NCBI GenBank assembly: GCA_033851955.1
Contig: JAWSVK010000004.1
Span: forward strand, 29,380-93,379
DNA length: 64,000 nt
Direction of reading: 5' to 3'
Source of the DNA: Profundibacter sp033851955
GTDB lineage: Bacteria; Pseudomonadota; Alphaproteobacteria; Rhodobacterales; Rhodobacteraceae
This document shows, in pieces, positions 45,143 to 54,169 of the stretch. The first letter of the stretch is position 1, and each line of letters begins with the position of its first letter. The translations under genes and the position numbers were made by a program. Below the pieces are notes generated by a model. That model was not told the DNA's origin. It saw only the letters and a program-made list of their open reading frames with translations, and ran no database searches.

Positions 45143-46198
45143 TTAGCGAGTCCAAGGATAGCCTTGAGTATCGCGTACTTCGGTCCATTTTTCCAACAGG
45201 CCTTTGTATTCGGCCAGCAGCGCATCTGCGTCATAACCTTTGGCTTCAGCGTTTGACTTCCACTTGGCAAAAACCGGCATAGCGGCCTCTTCCATCGCGG
45301 CAATGTCAGCAGCATTCAGCTTGTGCACAATGATCGGATCATCGCCGGATGTCATTTTTTCCATCGCAGCAACGTCAGCCAACAGAATGTTTTCCGAATA
45401 GTAGTTGATCACGTCCAAACGCACACCCTGTATGATGCTCTGATGCTCGGCGGACAGACCGTCATAGCTGGTTTTGTTCATGAAAGTCGCCAGGCTGGCG
45501 GCATTCGAAAATTCCATCGGCGTTAGGCTGTCGATCAATTCGTCAAGTTTGGTGGCAACCGCGAAATACGCATAGGTGATGGTACAATCGATCAGGCCAG
45601 TTTCCATACCCTGGAACGCTTTGTAGATCGAGATATTGACCATATTGCCGCCGAGGTTGGAAAACATCTCTCCCAGAACAGCGCCAGCATAACGCATCTT
45701 GGTGCCCTTGACGGACTCAACCGATTTCATGCCTTCACCACGGCAACCCATTTGGGCCTGCGAAGTGGCGTATGGCCCGAGATAGACGATACCCATATCA
45801 TCCATGCGAGCTTTGATCTGCTCGTTGGTGGAAAACAGCTCGTTCATCGCTTGCATCGAAATCCACGCGTCTGTGCCTGCCAATGGCAAGTCCCCAAGCG
45901 CAAGTGCTGGAAATTCCGATGGCGCGTAGGCGCCGATCACGAGCCCGATATCGGAAATGCCTGCCGAAATCGACGGTAAAGCAGCGGATGCTTTGAACAA
46001 GGCACCACCCCAATTCTGATCGATCACTAACTCACCGTTAGAGCGCTCTTCGATCAACTGACCAAAGTACTCCACCGACTTGGCACGCACGCCTTTGTTT
46101 GGGCCTGGCTCATTCGCGATTAGACGAATTTCAGCCGTTGCCGATGTTGATACGAAAGTCATCGCGGCGATTGCCGCTGCTATAATTGTGTTCTTCAT
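45143..46198 (-). CDS. TRAP transporter substrate-binding protein (DctP type)
   Basis: A 351-residue periplasmic binding protein. It has a signal peptide (about residues 1-22) and the DctP-like segments KSVEYFGQLIEERSNGELVIDQNWGGALF and KGTKMRYAGAVLGEMFSNLGG. The start at 46198 is used because GGGAGG stands just upstream. It is the first gene of the TRAP-ligase run. A perfect 43-bp palindrome lies about 35 bp upstream. Ligand unknown. Confidence 0.9.
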   Translation of the reverse strand: MKNTIIAAAIAAMTFVSTSATAEIRLIANEPGPNKGVRAKSVEYFGQLIEERSNGELVIDQNWGGALFKASAALPSISAGISDIGLVIGAYAPSEFPALALGDLPLAGTDAWISMQAMNELFSTNEQIKARMDDMGIVYLGPYATSQAQMGCRGEGMKSVESVKGTKMRYAGAVLGEMFSNLGGNMVNISIYKAFQGMETGLIDCTITYAYFAVATKLDELIDSLTPMEFSNAASLATFMNKTSYDGLSAEHQSIIQGVRLDVINYYSENILLADVAAMEKMTSGDDPIIVHKLNAADIAAMEEAAMPVFAKWKSNAEAKGYDADALLAEYKGLLEKWTEVRDTQGYPWTR

Positions 46199-46232
46199 AG
46201 TACCTCCCATTGCCACTTCTGGCGGTTTCGTG

Positions 46233-46275
46233 AAATTATGATAGCAAGATAATAGTTATCTTGCTATCATAATTT
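46233..46275. promoter_or_regulatory. 43-bp perfect palindrome (operator) before the TRAP operon
   Basis: Two perfect 20-bp arms (46233-46252 and 46256-46275) flank TAG. The core TAGCAAGATAA-TAG-TTATCTTGCTA looks like a MarR operator. It sits between the nitronate monooxygenase stop and the binding-protein start, and could block the minus-strand TRAP promoter. As an RNA hairpin it could also end transcription from the upstream gene. Confidence 0.75.
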
Positions 46276-46331
46276 TTACAGTTAAAAACAAATACTTATG
46301 TATTTAACAAGGATTTGTGATTCGTGTGGCT

Positions 46332-47315
46332 TCAAAAACGCTTTGGTAATGCGAACAATCTTTTGCGCGCGGCTGTGTATTCAACTTCAAGACGCGCAAC
46401 CACATCGGCAGTTGGCAAAACTTTATCGATTGCGCCGATACCCTGACCAGAGCCCCAAATTTCTTTCCAGCTTTTGGGCTTTTTTCGGCCTTCGCTAAAG
46501 TCCATCTTTGATGGATCGGAACGTTCAAGGTTATCAGGATCCATACCCGTGGCAGCAATCGACGGCTTTAGATAGTTCCCTGAAACGCCGGTGAACAGGT
46601 TGGAATACACAATATCCTCGGCACCGTGTTTGGTGATCATTTCCTTGTAACCTGACACCGCGTTTGCCTCATCGGTGGCAATGAACAATGTGCCAGCATA
46701 GCCGCCATCTGCTCCCATCGCCTGCGCCGCCAGAATTGAATCGCCACGCGCAATTGCGCCTGACAGAAATAACGGTCCATCAAACCAGCTGCGAATTTCC
46801 TGAATGAGGGCCAGCGGAGACTGCGCCCCCGCATGCCCACCCGCACCGGCCGCCACCGCGATAAGCCCATCAGCGCCCTTTTCGATAGCTTTGTGCGCAA
46901 AGCGATTGTTGATCACGTCGTGCAAAACCAAACCACCACAAGAATGGGCCGCTTCGTTTATTTCTGTGCGCGCGCCCAATGACGTGACCCAAACCGGCAC
47001 CTCATGCTTTACACAAATTTCAATGTCACGATCCAACCGCGCATTGGATTTATGCACGATCTGGTTAACGGCAAAAGGCGCTGCGGGCCGATCAGGGTTA
47101 GCTTGATTATGGCGGTCCAGCTCTTCACGGATGCGGGTCAACCAGCGGTCCAACTCAATCGGATCGCCTTTGGCTTCTCGGGCATTCAGCGCTGGAAAGG
47201 TGCCGATGATACCGGCCTTGCATTGGGCAATAACCAGTTCTGGATTTGAAATGATAAACAGCGGGCTGCCGATCAACGGCAGTCTAAGGTTATTAAAGAG
47301 AGCTGGAAGTGCCAT
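46332..47315 (-). CDS. Nitronate monooxygenase/FabK-type flavoprotein
   Basis: A 327-residue FMN TIM-barrel of the 2-nitropropane dioxygenase/nitronate monooxygenase family. Family features include LPLIGSPLFIISNPELVIAQ near the N-terminus, the catalytic His in AAGAGGHAGAQSP near residue 150, and GADGGYAGTLFIATDEAN. The start MALPALFNN at 47315 follows the usual start of the family. Many such genes sit in acyl-CoA clusters, where the true substrate is unknown. It follows the racemase by 39 bp. Confidence 0.87.
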   Translation of the reverse strand: MALPALFNNLRLPLIGSPLFIISNPELVIAQCKAGIIGTFPALNAREAKGDPIELDRWLTRIREELDRHNQANPDRPAAPFAVNQIVHKSNARLDRDIEICVKHEVPVWVTSLGARTEINEAAHSCGGLVLHDVINNRFAHKAIEKGADGLIAVAAGAGGHAGAQSPLALIQEIRSWFDGPLFLSGAIARGDSILAAQAMGADGGYAGTLFIATDEANAVSGYKEMITKHGAEDIVYSNLFTGVSGNYLKPSIAATGMDPDNLERSDPSKMDFSEGRKKPKSWKEIWGSGQGIGAIDKVLPTADVVARLEVEYTAARKRLFALPKRF

Positions 47316-47354
47316 GTTTGTATGCCTCGGATATATGTTCAAGAAAGGATTTCG

Positions 47355-48488
47355 TTAGGTGCGTATCATTGCGGTGATTTCATCGTCAGACAGCCCAAGT
47401 TCCTGCAAAATTTCGCGACTGTCATTGCCGCGCATTGGGGCTGGACTGGGCAGGGGCGTGGATGCATTGGCAAAACGTGGGGCAGGCATCGGTTGTGTTG
47501 GGCCGTCGGGCGCAAATACACCGCGCTGCATATTTTGCGGGTGAACGGGCGCTTCGGCCGGACTTAGAACTGGGGCGAAACAGGCATCTGTGCCTTGCAA
47601 AATCTTGACCCAATGCTCGCGGTTTTGCGATTTGAACAGGGTTTCAAGCCGACCCCGCATCGCGGGCCATGTAGCCGGATCGGCACGGTCTCCGATCTCG
47701 TCTGTGGTCAGGCCAAGCAAATCGAGCAGCAATGCCCAAAACTGTGGCTCAAGCGCGCCGATGGTGATCCATTGACCATCGCTACATTCATAAACGCCGT
47801 ACCAAGGCACGCCACCATCCAGTTTGTTCGCTTCGCGCTGGTCCTGCCAAACCCCTTTGGCGCGCATGCCGTAGATCATCGCCATCAGGCTGCTGGTGCC
47901 GTCGCTGATGGCAGCGTCAATGACGTCGCCCCTGCCGGTGCGGGCGGCTTGCAACATGCCGGTTACCATTCCGAACGCCAGAAACATGCCGCCGCCGCCG
48001 AAATCACCCAACAGGTTGAGCGAAAAACTGGGTGCGCGGCCAGCTTCGCCGCTGGCCCAAAGTGCGCCGGATAGCGCAATATAATTCAAGTCATGTCCTG
48101 CCGCATGGGACAATGGACCTTCTTGACCCCAGCCGGTCATGCGCCCGTAAACCAGACGCGGATTGCGGGCATGACAGACCTCAGGACCAAGCCCAAGCCG
48201 CTCCATTACGCCTGGGCGAAACCCCTCAATCAACCCGTCAGCGGTGTCGACCAACCGCAATGCGATATCCACCGCCTTAGCAGATTTCAAATCAAGAACC
48301 AGCGACTTACGACCACGGTTCATAAAATCAAGTTCGGGGTTTTTATCCGGTGCGGCAGGGCGATCAATACGAATGATCTCGGCGCCCATATCGGCCAACA
48401 TCATGCCAGCAAAGGGGCCCGGTCCGATACCGGCGAATTCTATCAGTCGCACCCCCGCAAGAGGGGCAGCGTTTGCATGTTTGTGCAA
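47355..48488 (-). CDS. Alpha-methylacyl-CoA racemase (CaiB/BaiF family)
   Basis: A 377-residue class III CoA-transferase-fold enzyme with racemase residues. His132 (GHDLNY) and Asp162 (LLGDFGGGG) are 30 residues apart, the same spacing as the catalytic pair of mycobacterial MCR, and a Glu follows in GVPWYGVYECSDGQ. The family interconverts (2R)- and (2S)-2-methylacyl-CoAs, so the pathway likely handles methyl-branched acyl chains. It lies between marR and the flavoprotein on the minus strand. Confidence 0.9.
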   Translation of the reverse strand: MHKHANAAPLAGVRLIEFAGIGPGPFAGMMLADMGAEIIRIDRPAAPDKNPELDFMNRGRKSLVLDLKSAKAVDIALRLVDTADGLIEGFRPGVMERLGLGPEVCHARNPRLVYGRMTGWGQEGPLSHAAGHDLNYIALSGALWASGEAGRAPSFSLNLLGDFGGGGMFLAFGMVTGMLQAARTGRGDVIDAAISDGTSSLMAMIYGMRAKGVWQDQREANKLDGGVPWYGVYECSDGQWITIGALEPQFWALLLDLLGLTTDEIGDRADPATWPAMRGRLETLFKSQNREHWVKILQGTDACFAPVLSPAEAPVHPQNMQRGVFAPDGPTQPMPAPRFANASTPLPSPAPMRGNDSREILQELGLSDDEITAMIRT

Positions 48489-48548
48489 CGGACTATCCTT
48501 TAAAGAAGTATATATCTCCGGCAGGCCTGCCGCCGGAAAGTGCTCGTT

Positions 48549-49004
48549 TTAGCGGCGCGCAGCCGATTTGCGTAGGTTTTCCCGCATCACCAGCAACGTG
48601 TCTTTGACCGCATCCAGCTCGTCGTCACCGATGCCTTCGTTGGCGATCATATCAACGTCCTGAATGGTACGCGTCATGATTTTGACAACCGATTTAGCTG
48701 CATCCGTGGCATAAACCCGTTTGGACCGTCGGTCTCCCGGATCCGCCCGCCGCTCGATAAAGCCACGCACCTCAAGCCGATCGATCAGTTTGCTGGTTGT
48801 CACGGTTGCAATTTCAAGACGGCTGGCCAATTCCGACTGGTTCATGCCATTTTCGCGCAGCAGATGCACCAAGACCCAACCCTGTGACATAGTTAGATCA
48901 TGTGGCTTGAGCAGATTGTCAAAAATGATGGCACGAAAGCGGGCAATATCCTGAAAAATAGGCGAATGCCTTTGAGTTAGTGAAACACTCGACCCTTTTT
49001 CCAA
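48549..49004 (-). CDS. MarR-family transcriptional regulator
   Basis: A MarR protein of about 151 residues with a winged helix (MNQSELASRLEIATVTTSKLIDRLEVRGFIERRADPGDRRS, about residues 54-94). No good ATG is present: TTG at 49004 preceded by GGGGAG is preferred, and another TTG at 49034 is possible. It is the best candidate to bind the related palindromes at 41500, 46233 and 50015. MarR proteins of such clusters usually respond to the substrate or its CoA ester. Confidence 0.87.
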   Translation of the reverse strand: MEKGSSVSLTQRHSPIFQDIARFRAIIFDNLLKPHDLTMSQGWVLVHLLRENGMNQSELASRLEIATVTTSKLIDRLEVRGFIERRADPGDRRSKRVYATDAAKSVVKIMTRTIQDVDMIANEGIGDDELDAVKDTLLVMRENLRKSAARR

Positions 49005-49084
49005 ACCGCTTACTCCCCGACAGTTACTGCCCAAACCATTGCATCTCAGGTCTACTTATCAGCAAACCCGACGACATGTTCCAA

Positions 49085-49987
49085 TCAGATTGGGTCCCAA
49101 GAAAACACGTCACCCGAGCGCTCAAGATCATAAAAATCAGCTTTCATTGCTGGCAATGCATGATCACGCACGGTTTCCGGCGTCCACCCTTCTGAACGGT
49201 GAACAGATCTAATCGGTCTTGGCTGGCTCATCAAGAAGATTTCGTTATTCCGAATACAAAAAACCTGACCTGTGACATCGCTATCGGGGGCCGCAAGCGC
49301 AACCACAAGCGGCGCGATCTTGGCGGGGGTCATTTCTTTGATCCGCTCTACCCGTGCTTTTTCGGCGTCGGTTTTCGCTGGGATCGTGCCAATCAGACGC
49401 GACCAAGCAAACGGCGCAATACAGTTTGACCGCACGTTAAAGCGCGACATATCCAGCGCCAGAGACTTAGACAGGCCAACGATACCCATCTTTGCGGCCG
49501 AATAATTAGCCTGACCAAAATTGCCGATTAAACCGGATGTCGAAGTAAAGTTCACAAACGATCCCGAGGCTTGCATTTTGAACTGCTGCGCCACCGCTTG
49601 AGCCATGTTGAACGAGCCCTTAAGGTGAACTGCGATCACCGCGTCCCACTCGTCTTCGGTCATTTTATGAAAGATCACATCGCGCAAAATACCGGCGTTA
49701 TTAACGACGATGTCGATGCTATCAAACTCATCCATGGCCTGTTCATACATCGATTTAGCATCAGCAGATTTGGCGACATTGCCAAAATTTGCAACACCCT
49801 TGCCACCAGCCGCACGGATTTCATCCACGACCTGCTGTGCGGGCGCTTGGTCTTCGCCTTCGCCAGCCCCTGAGCCGCCAAGATCATTGACGACAACATT
49901 GGCACCATTCGCGGCCATCATAAGTGCGATGTCCCGACCGATGCCTCTTCCTGCTCCGGTTACGATGGCTGTTTTACCTTGCAGCAT
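49085..49987 (-). CDS. SDR-family dehydrogenase, multifunctional-enzyme type-2 like
   Basis: A 300-residue SDR with TGAGRGIGRD, VVNDLGGSG and NNAGILRDVIFHKM. Catalytic Ser is in TSTSGLIGNFGQ and Tyr/Lys in ANYSAAK near residue 162. The VNDLGG and NNAGILRD pattern is typical of the (3R)-hydroxyacyl-CoA dehydrogenase of MFE-2. It would follow the MaoC hydratase. It is divergent from the acyl-CoA dehydrogenase across a large palindrome. Confidence 0.9.
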   Translation of the reverse strand: MLQGKTAIVTGAGRGIGRDIALMMAANGANVVVNDLGGSGAGEGEDQAPAQQVVDEIRAAGGKGVANFGNVAKSADAKSMYEQAMDEFDSIDIVVNNAGILRDVIFHKMTEDEWDAVIAVHLKGSFNMAQAVAQQFKMQASGSFVNFTSTSGLIGNFGQANYSAAKMGIVGLSKSLALDMSRFNVRSNCIAPFAWSRLIGTIPAKTDAEKARVERIKEMTPAKIAPLVVALAAPDSDVTGQVFCIRNNEIFLMSQPRPIRSVHRSEGWTPETVRDHALPAMKADFYDLERSGDVFSWDPI

Positions 49988-50014
49988 AGCGCTGTCTCCT
50001 TGGTTTACTTCGTT

Positions 50015-50067
50015 GCGCTATTATTAATTAGCTTGATCATTGATTGCAAGCTAATTAATAATAGCGC
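50015..50067. promoter_or_regulatory. Long palindromic operator between SDR and acyl-CoA dehydrogenase genes
   Basis: Two perfect 21-bp arms (50015-50035 and 50047-50067) flank 11 bp. The core halves TTAGCTTG/CAAGCTAA resemble the motif at 46233 and 41500. The site lies in the 132-bp gap between two divergent genes and could control both. An RNA hairpin role is less likely because the transcripts leave in opposite directions. Confidence 0.72.
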
Positions 50068-50119
50068 GAACATATCCGGCGCGATGTACCTCCGGATTGA
50101 ATGCTGGGAGAAGCCACAA

Positions 50120-51268
50120 ATGTTTAAACGAACAATTTTCACAGAAGAACACGAGATGTTCCGCGATCAAGTCCGCAAATTTGTTGAAAACGAGATCACG
50201 CCGTATCATGCAGATTGGGAAAAGACCGGTCGCGTCAGCCGTGAAGCGTGGCTTAAGGCAGGTGAAAACGGTTTGCTTTGTGCCGCAATGCCTGAGGAAT
50301 ACGGCGGCGCCGGCGCCGATTTTCTGTTCTCTATGGTGGTGATGGAGGAACTGGCCAGCGCGGGGGCAATGGGACCGGGGTTTTCGCTGCATTCTGATAT
50401 TATCGCACCCTATATATTACATTACGGCACCGAGGAGCAAAAACAAAAGTGGTTGCCCCGCATGGCGCGGGGCGAAGCGATTGGAGCCATTGGCATGACT
50501 GAACCAGCCGCCGGATCGGATGTTCAGGGGATAAAAACCAAAGCGATCCGTGATGGAGATGAATACGTCATCGACGGCCAAAAGGTGTTCATCACCAATG
50601 GCGGCAATTGTGATTTCATCATTCTGGCCTGTAAAACCGACCCCAGCCAGGGCGCCAAAGGCACCAGTCTAATTCTGGTTGAAGCCGACCGTGAAGGGTT
50701 TCGCAAAGGTCGCTTGTTGGACAAGGTCGGCTGGAAAGCCCAAGACACTGCCGAACTGTTTTTTGATTCTGTTCGCGTTCCGGTTGGCAACCTGATTGGC
50801 GCCGAAGGGCGAGGCTTTTATCAACTGATGGAGCAACTGCCACAAGAACGCTTGATGCAGGCGGTGCGGGCGAGTGCGGCGCTTGAGGCAGCACTCGAAT
50901 GGAGCGTCACCCACACCACCGAACGCAAAGCATTCGGTAAAACCATCGCCGATTTCCAAAACACCCGTTTCCGGCTGGCCGAGGTCAAGGCCCAGACTGT
51001 TCTGATGCGGGTCTTTACGGATCGCTGTCTGGAAATGCACATGAACAAACAACTTGACGCGGTCGATGCGGCGATAGCCAAAATGGTGACGTCCGAAACC
51101 CTATGCAAATGTCTGGACGACTGTCTGCAGATGTTTGGTGGTTATGGCTTTATGTGGGAATATCCCATTGCGCGGGCTTGGGCAGATGCGCGCGCCGGAC
51201 GGATCGCTGGCGGCACCGGCGAGGTGATGCGCGAAATCATCGGTCGTTCAGTCACCGGAGGCCGGTAA
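50120..51268 (+). CDS. Acyl-CoA dehydrogenase
   Basis: A 382-residue FAD enzyme that forms an enoyl-CoA. Features include GLLCAAMPEEYGG near residue 53, the flavin-binding AIGMTEPAAGSDVQGI near 125, VFITNGG near 158, and the TERKAFGKTIADFQ motif near 275. A Glu in the helix before that motif (LEAALEW) aligns by eye with the catalytic Glu of long-chain and isovaleryl types, and the C-terminal region has no YEGT motif. The start at 50120 is chosen for GGGAG upstream. It overlaps the next gene by 1 bp. Confidence 0.94.
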   Translation: MFKRTIFTEEHEMFRDQVRKFVENEITPYHADWEKTGRVSREAWLKAGENGLLCAAMPEEYGGAGADFLFSMVVMEELASAGAMGPGFSLHSDIIAPYILHYGTEEQKQKWLPRMARGEAIGAIGMTEPAAGSDVQGIKTKAIRDGDEYVIDGQKVFITNGGNCDFIILACKTDPSQGAKGTSLILVEADREGFRKGRLLDKVGWKAQDTAELFFDSVRVPVGNLIGAEGRGFYQLMEQLPQERLMQAVRASAALEAALEWSVTHTTERKAFGKTIADFQNTRFRLAEVKAQTVLMRVFTDRCLEMHMNKQLDAVDAAIAKMVTSETLCKCLDDCLQMFGGYGFMWEYPIARAWADARAGRIAGGTGEVMREIIGRSVTGGR

Positions 51269-52848
51269 TGTTTCGCTATCCAGATTTGATCCATAAATAC
51301 GCCTTTGCCACCCCTGACAAAAAAGCCACCCATTTTGAAGGCCGTGATTTCAGCTGGATCACATTTAAAAACCGTATTTTGGGCATGGGTCAATCGCTGA
51401 TTGATCTGGGGGTAAGCCCTGGTGATCGAGTGGCATTTCTAGGCCAAAACTCGCAATGGCTGGTGGAAATGTACTACGCGCCCTGTGCTATTGGGGCGAT
51501 CTGTGTGCCGATCAATTATCGGTTGGCGGTCGAGGAAATGGTGGCAGTGATTGCCGACTGCAGCCCCGAAGTGTTGATCGTCGATCGCCATTTTCAACCG
51601 CAAGCCGCAGCGTTAATGGCGCAGTGCCCAACGTTAAAGCATCTTATTTTCGCTGATTGGGACGGACCGGGTGAGGCTTTGCCCACCGGTACGTTGCACT
51701 ATGACACGCTGGTTTTGGGTGCCGGTGTGGTGGCGGATAACGCTTTTGATGATCGCGCCAGCGCTTCTGATGAAACCATGATGATCTTCTACACGTCCGG
51801 CACCACGGGACTGCCCAAAGGCGTTATGCTGAGCCATAACAATCTGTTGGCCAATGCCGTGGGTTCGGGGCATCTATACGGGTACCAACCCACTGATGTT
51901 TTGTTGTTGTCGGGACCTTTGTTCCATCTGGGCACCGGATCGCGGGTCTATACATCCATCGCCTATGGCACGACCATGGTGATCCAGTCCAAATTCGAAG
52001 TCACTGAAACCATGGACCTAATCCAGCGTCAGCGTGTAACGACCATGACTTTGGTGCCGACGATGTTGCGGATGATTATGGACCATCCGGAGTTTGACAA
52101 GTTTGATTTCTCGTCCATCCGTTGCCTGACCTATGGGGCGGCGCCGATGCCGATCTCATTGATGGAGCAGGTCATCGCTGCAATCCCCGGCGTGGTGTTT
52201 TGTCAAGGCTACGGTGCGACCGAAACCTCGCCTGTGTTGTCGATACTTGTGCCTGCCGACCACGTGCCGGGCAACCCACGTATTGATAAACTGGGGTCAG
52301 TTGGCCAGCCAATCATCTACGGTGATCTGCGTATAGTTGATGAAAATGACAATCCCATGCCACAGGGCGAAACCGGTGAAATCGTCATTCGTGGGCCGCA
52401 GGTGATGCAGGGCTATTGGCGGCGCGAAGATGAAACTGCCACTGCTATACGCGGTGGGTTTTATCACACGGGCGATGCCGGGTATCTGGACGAAGACGGG
52501 TATCTTTATATCGCGGGGCGCACCAAAGAGATGATCATTTCAGGCGGTGAAAACGTTTATCCGATTGAGACCGAGAATTGCCTGACCAAACATGACGCCG
52601 TGGCGCAATGTGCGGTGCTGGGCATACCGCATGAGCATTGGGGCGAAACCGTTCACGCGGTGGTGGCGCTGCATGAGGGGGCTTTGGTCACAACCGAAGC
52701 GTTGATCGCTTATTGCCGAGAACATATCGCCCATTACAAAGCACCGCGAGGCGTCACCATTTGGGATGGGCCGCTGCCATTATCAGCCACCAATAAGATC
52801 GACAAAAATGCGCTGAAAGCGAGCCTATTACAGAAGGAATCCCCATGA
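51268..52848 (+). CDS. AMP-forming acyl-CoA synthetase
   Basis: A 526-residue ligase with the P-loop MIFYTSGTTGLPKGVMLSH near residue 172. YGATETSP follows near 312, TGDAGYLDEDGYLYIAGRTKEMIISGGENVYP near 400, and the C-terminal Lys in SATNKIDKNALK. The start is set by TAATG overlap with the dehydrogenase stop. It is the second ligase in this cluster and probably acts on a different acid or chain length from the one at 41639-43183. Confidence 0.94.
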   Translation: MFRYPDLIHKYAFATPDKKATHFEGRDFSWITFKNRILGMGQSLIDLGVSPGDRVAFLGQNSQWLVEMYYAPCAIGAICVPINYRLAVEEMVAVIADCSPEVLIVDRHFQPQAAALMAQCPTLKHLIFADWDGPGEALPTGTLHYDTLVLGAGVVADNAFDDRASASDETMMIFYTSGTTGLPKGVMLSHNNLLANAVGSGHLYGYQPTDVLLLSGPLFHLGTGSRVYTSIAYGTTMVIQSKFEVTETMDLIQRQRVTTMTLVPTMLRMIMDHPEFDKFDFSSIRCLTYGAAPMPISLMEQVIAAIPGVVFCQGYGATETSPVLSILVPADHVPGNPRIDKLGSVGQPIIYGDLRIVDENDNPMPQGETGEIVIRGPQVMQGYWRREDETATAIRGGFYHTGDAGYLDEDGYLYIAGRTKEMIISGGENVYPIETENCLTKHDAVAQCAVLGIPHEHWGETVHAVVALHEGALVTTEALIAYCREHIAHYKAPRGVTIWDGPLPLSATNKIDKNALKASLLQKESP

Positions 52849-53642
52849 ACAATGCACTCAAGGTCACCCGTGACGGCGGCATCACCCTGATCGAAATGAC
52901 CGAACCCAAGACCCGCAACGCCTTGTCTGAAGCTCTGCGCACGGCTTTGGCTAAAACGGTCTCTGATCTGTCGCAAGATACGGATTTACGCGCCGTTGTC
53001 CTGACCGGCAGTGGGGGCGTATTTTGTGCGGGTGGTGACCTTAAGGCGATGCTGGCACGCCAAACTTCTGAGGAACCCGACGGAGCCGAAGACCGGCTGG
53101 CGCGGATGAACGATCTCCATGTCTGGATCCGCCAACTTCGCGATTTACCGGTACCGGTGATCACTGCTGTTGACGGTCCGGCCTATGGAGCCGGCCTGGG
53201 ATTGGCGCTGGCCGGGGATATGATCTTGGCCTCGGACCGCGCTACATTCAATGCGTCGTTTTGCAAGGTCGGTGCGGTGCCAGATGGAAATTTGTTCTAT
53301 TCTCTGCCGCGTATGGTGGGCCTGCAGCGTGCCAAAGAAATGTTTTATACAGGCCGCACTGTCGCTGCAACGGAGGCGCGCGAAATCGGTATCGCAATGG
53401 AGGTCCTGTCTCCAGATGCCCTACTGCCACGTGCGATGGAAATGGTTCGAATGATGTGTGAGGCGTCACCACTGGCGTTTGGCCTGACCAAAAAAATCGC
53501 ATCGCGCGCGATGGAGATGGACAGCGACGCCTTGCTCGCGCTTGAGGCCCAAGCCCAGGCCATCTGTCTGACCAGCCGCTATCACCTGGACACACTCAAA
53601 CGCTTCACAAACAAACAACCTCCTCGGTTCGATTTGGCCTGA
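52845..53642 (+). CDS. Enoyl-CoA hydratase/isomerase
   Basis: A 265-residue crotonase with the oxyanion motifs GSGGVFCAGGDLKAM near residue 62 and AYGAGLGLALAGD near 115. At the catalytic position it reads KVGAVPDGN, with Asp where many hydratases have Glu; this is common in isomerase-like crotonases. It overlaps the ligase by 4 bp, giving the unit dehydrogenase-ligase-crotonase. It is the last gene before the decayed IS region. Confidence 0.91.
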   Translation: MNNALKVTRDGGITLIEMTEPKTRNALSEALRTALAKTVSDLSQDTDLRAVVLTGSGGVFCAGGDLKAMLARQTSEEPDGAEDRLARMNDLHVWIRQLRDLPVPVITAVDGPAYGAGLGLALAGDMILASDRATFNASFCKVGAVPDGNLFYSLPRMVGLQRAKEMFYTGRTVAATEAREIGIAMEVLSPDALLPRAMEMVRMMCEASPLAFGLTKKIASRAMEMDSDALLALEAQAQAICLTSRYHLDTLKRFTNKQPPRFDLA

Positions 53643-53700
53643 GCCCAAAACGGCTTTGTCAGCTTGTTCTGTCGCGAGGTGACTGAGAACTGCGTCTTGT

Positions 53701-54120
53701 TCAGTCAGCCGTTTCAACCGCAAAATTGTTCCACAGGCTGAATGCGTCAGCCCGAGATTGGCGGTAAGATACTGCCGAAAGACGATGACGCTTTGGACGA
53801 AAGATGGTGGCGGTTTGTTCGTTGACGGATAGAAAACGCTGTGCTTGGCGTGAGGATTTGAAACGCCCCATGATCTTTTCCCTTCGTCGTGTGTGCCGAT
53901 GCGACGCCTCGGATCGGTTGTTCAACCCCTTGTGGCAACGATGATCAACGTTTGGGAAAAGGTCACGGACGGCCACGCCACAGCTGCGCAGTTTGTCTGT
54001 CACGAGGACGCGTGGCACACCCCATCGCTTCATCAACTTCATCAGGAAACGCATGGCTGCATGGGCGTTTCTAGGGCTTTGTTTCAGGATCTCCAGTACA
54101 TCTCCGTTGGCGTCGACGGT
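53701..54120 (-). pseudogene. IS6-family transposase, N-terminally truncated
   Basis: The frame encodes the C-terminal part of an IS6 DDE transposase. It runs from VDANGDVLEIL through MKRWGVPRVLVTDKLRSCG to the end-motif TRRREKIMGRFKSSRQAQRFLSV. The homology stops near 54120 with no start codon or N-terminal domain. GGCTTTGTC near 53650 could be one element end. It is a dead copy. Confidence 0.8.
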
Positions 54121-54169
54121 ATCGTCAAGTTGTTGGGTCTATTTTGAGTATTTCCCGAATACCCCAATT

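Noticed and set aside
49085..50120. Toxin-antitoxin or phage-defence genes hidden near the long palindromes
   Set aside because: Both flanking genes are clear metabolic enzymes and no small extra frame is present between them.
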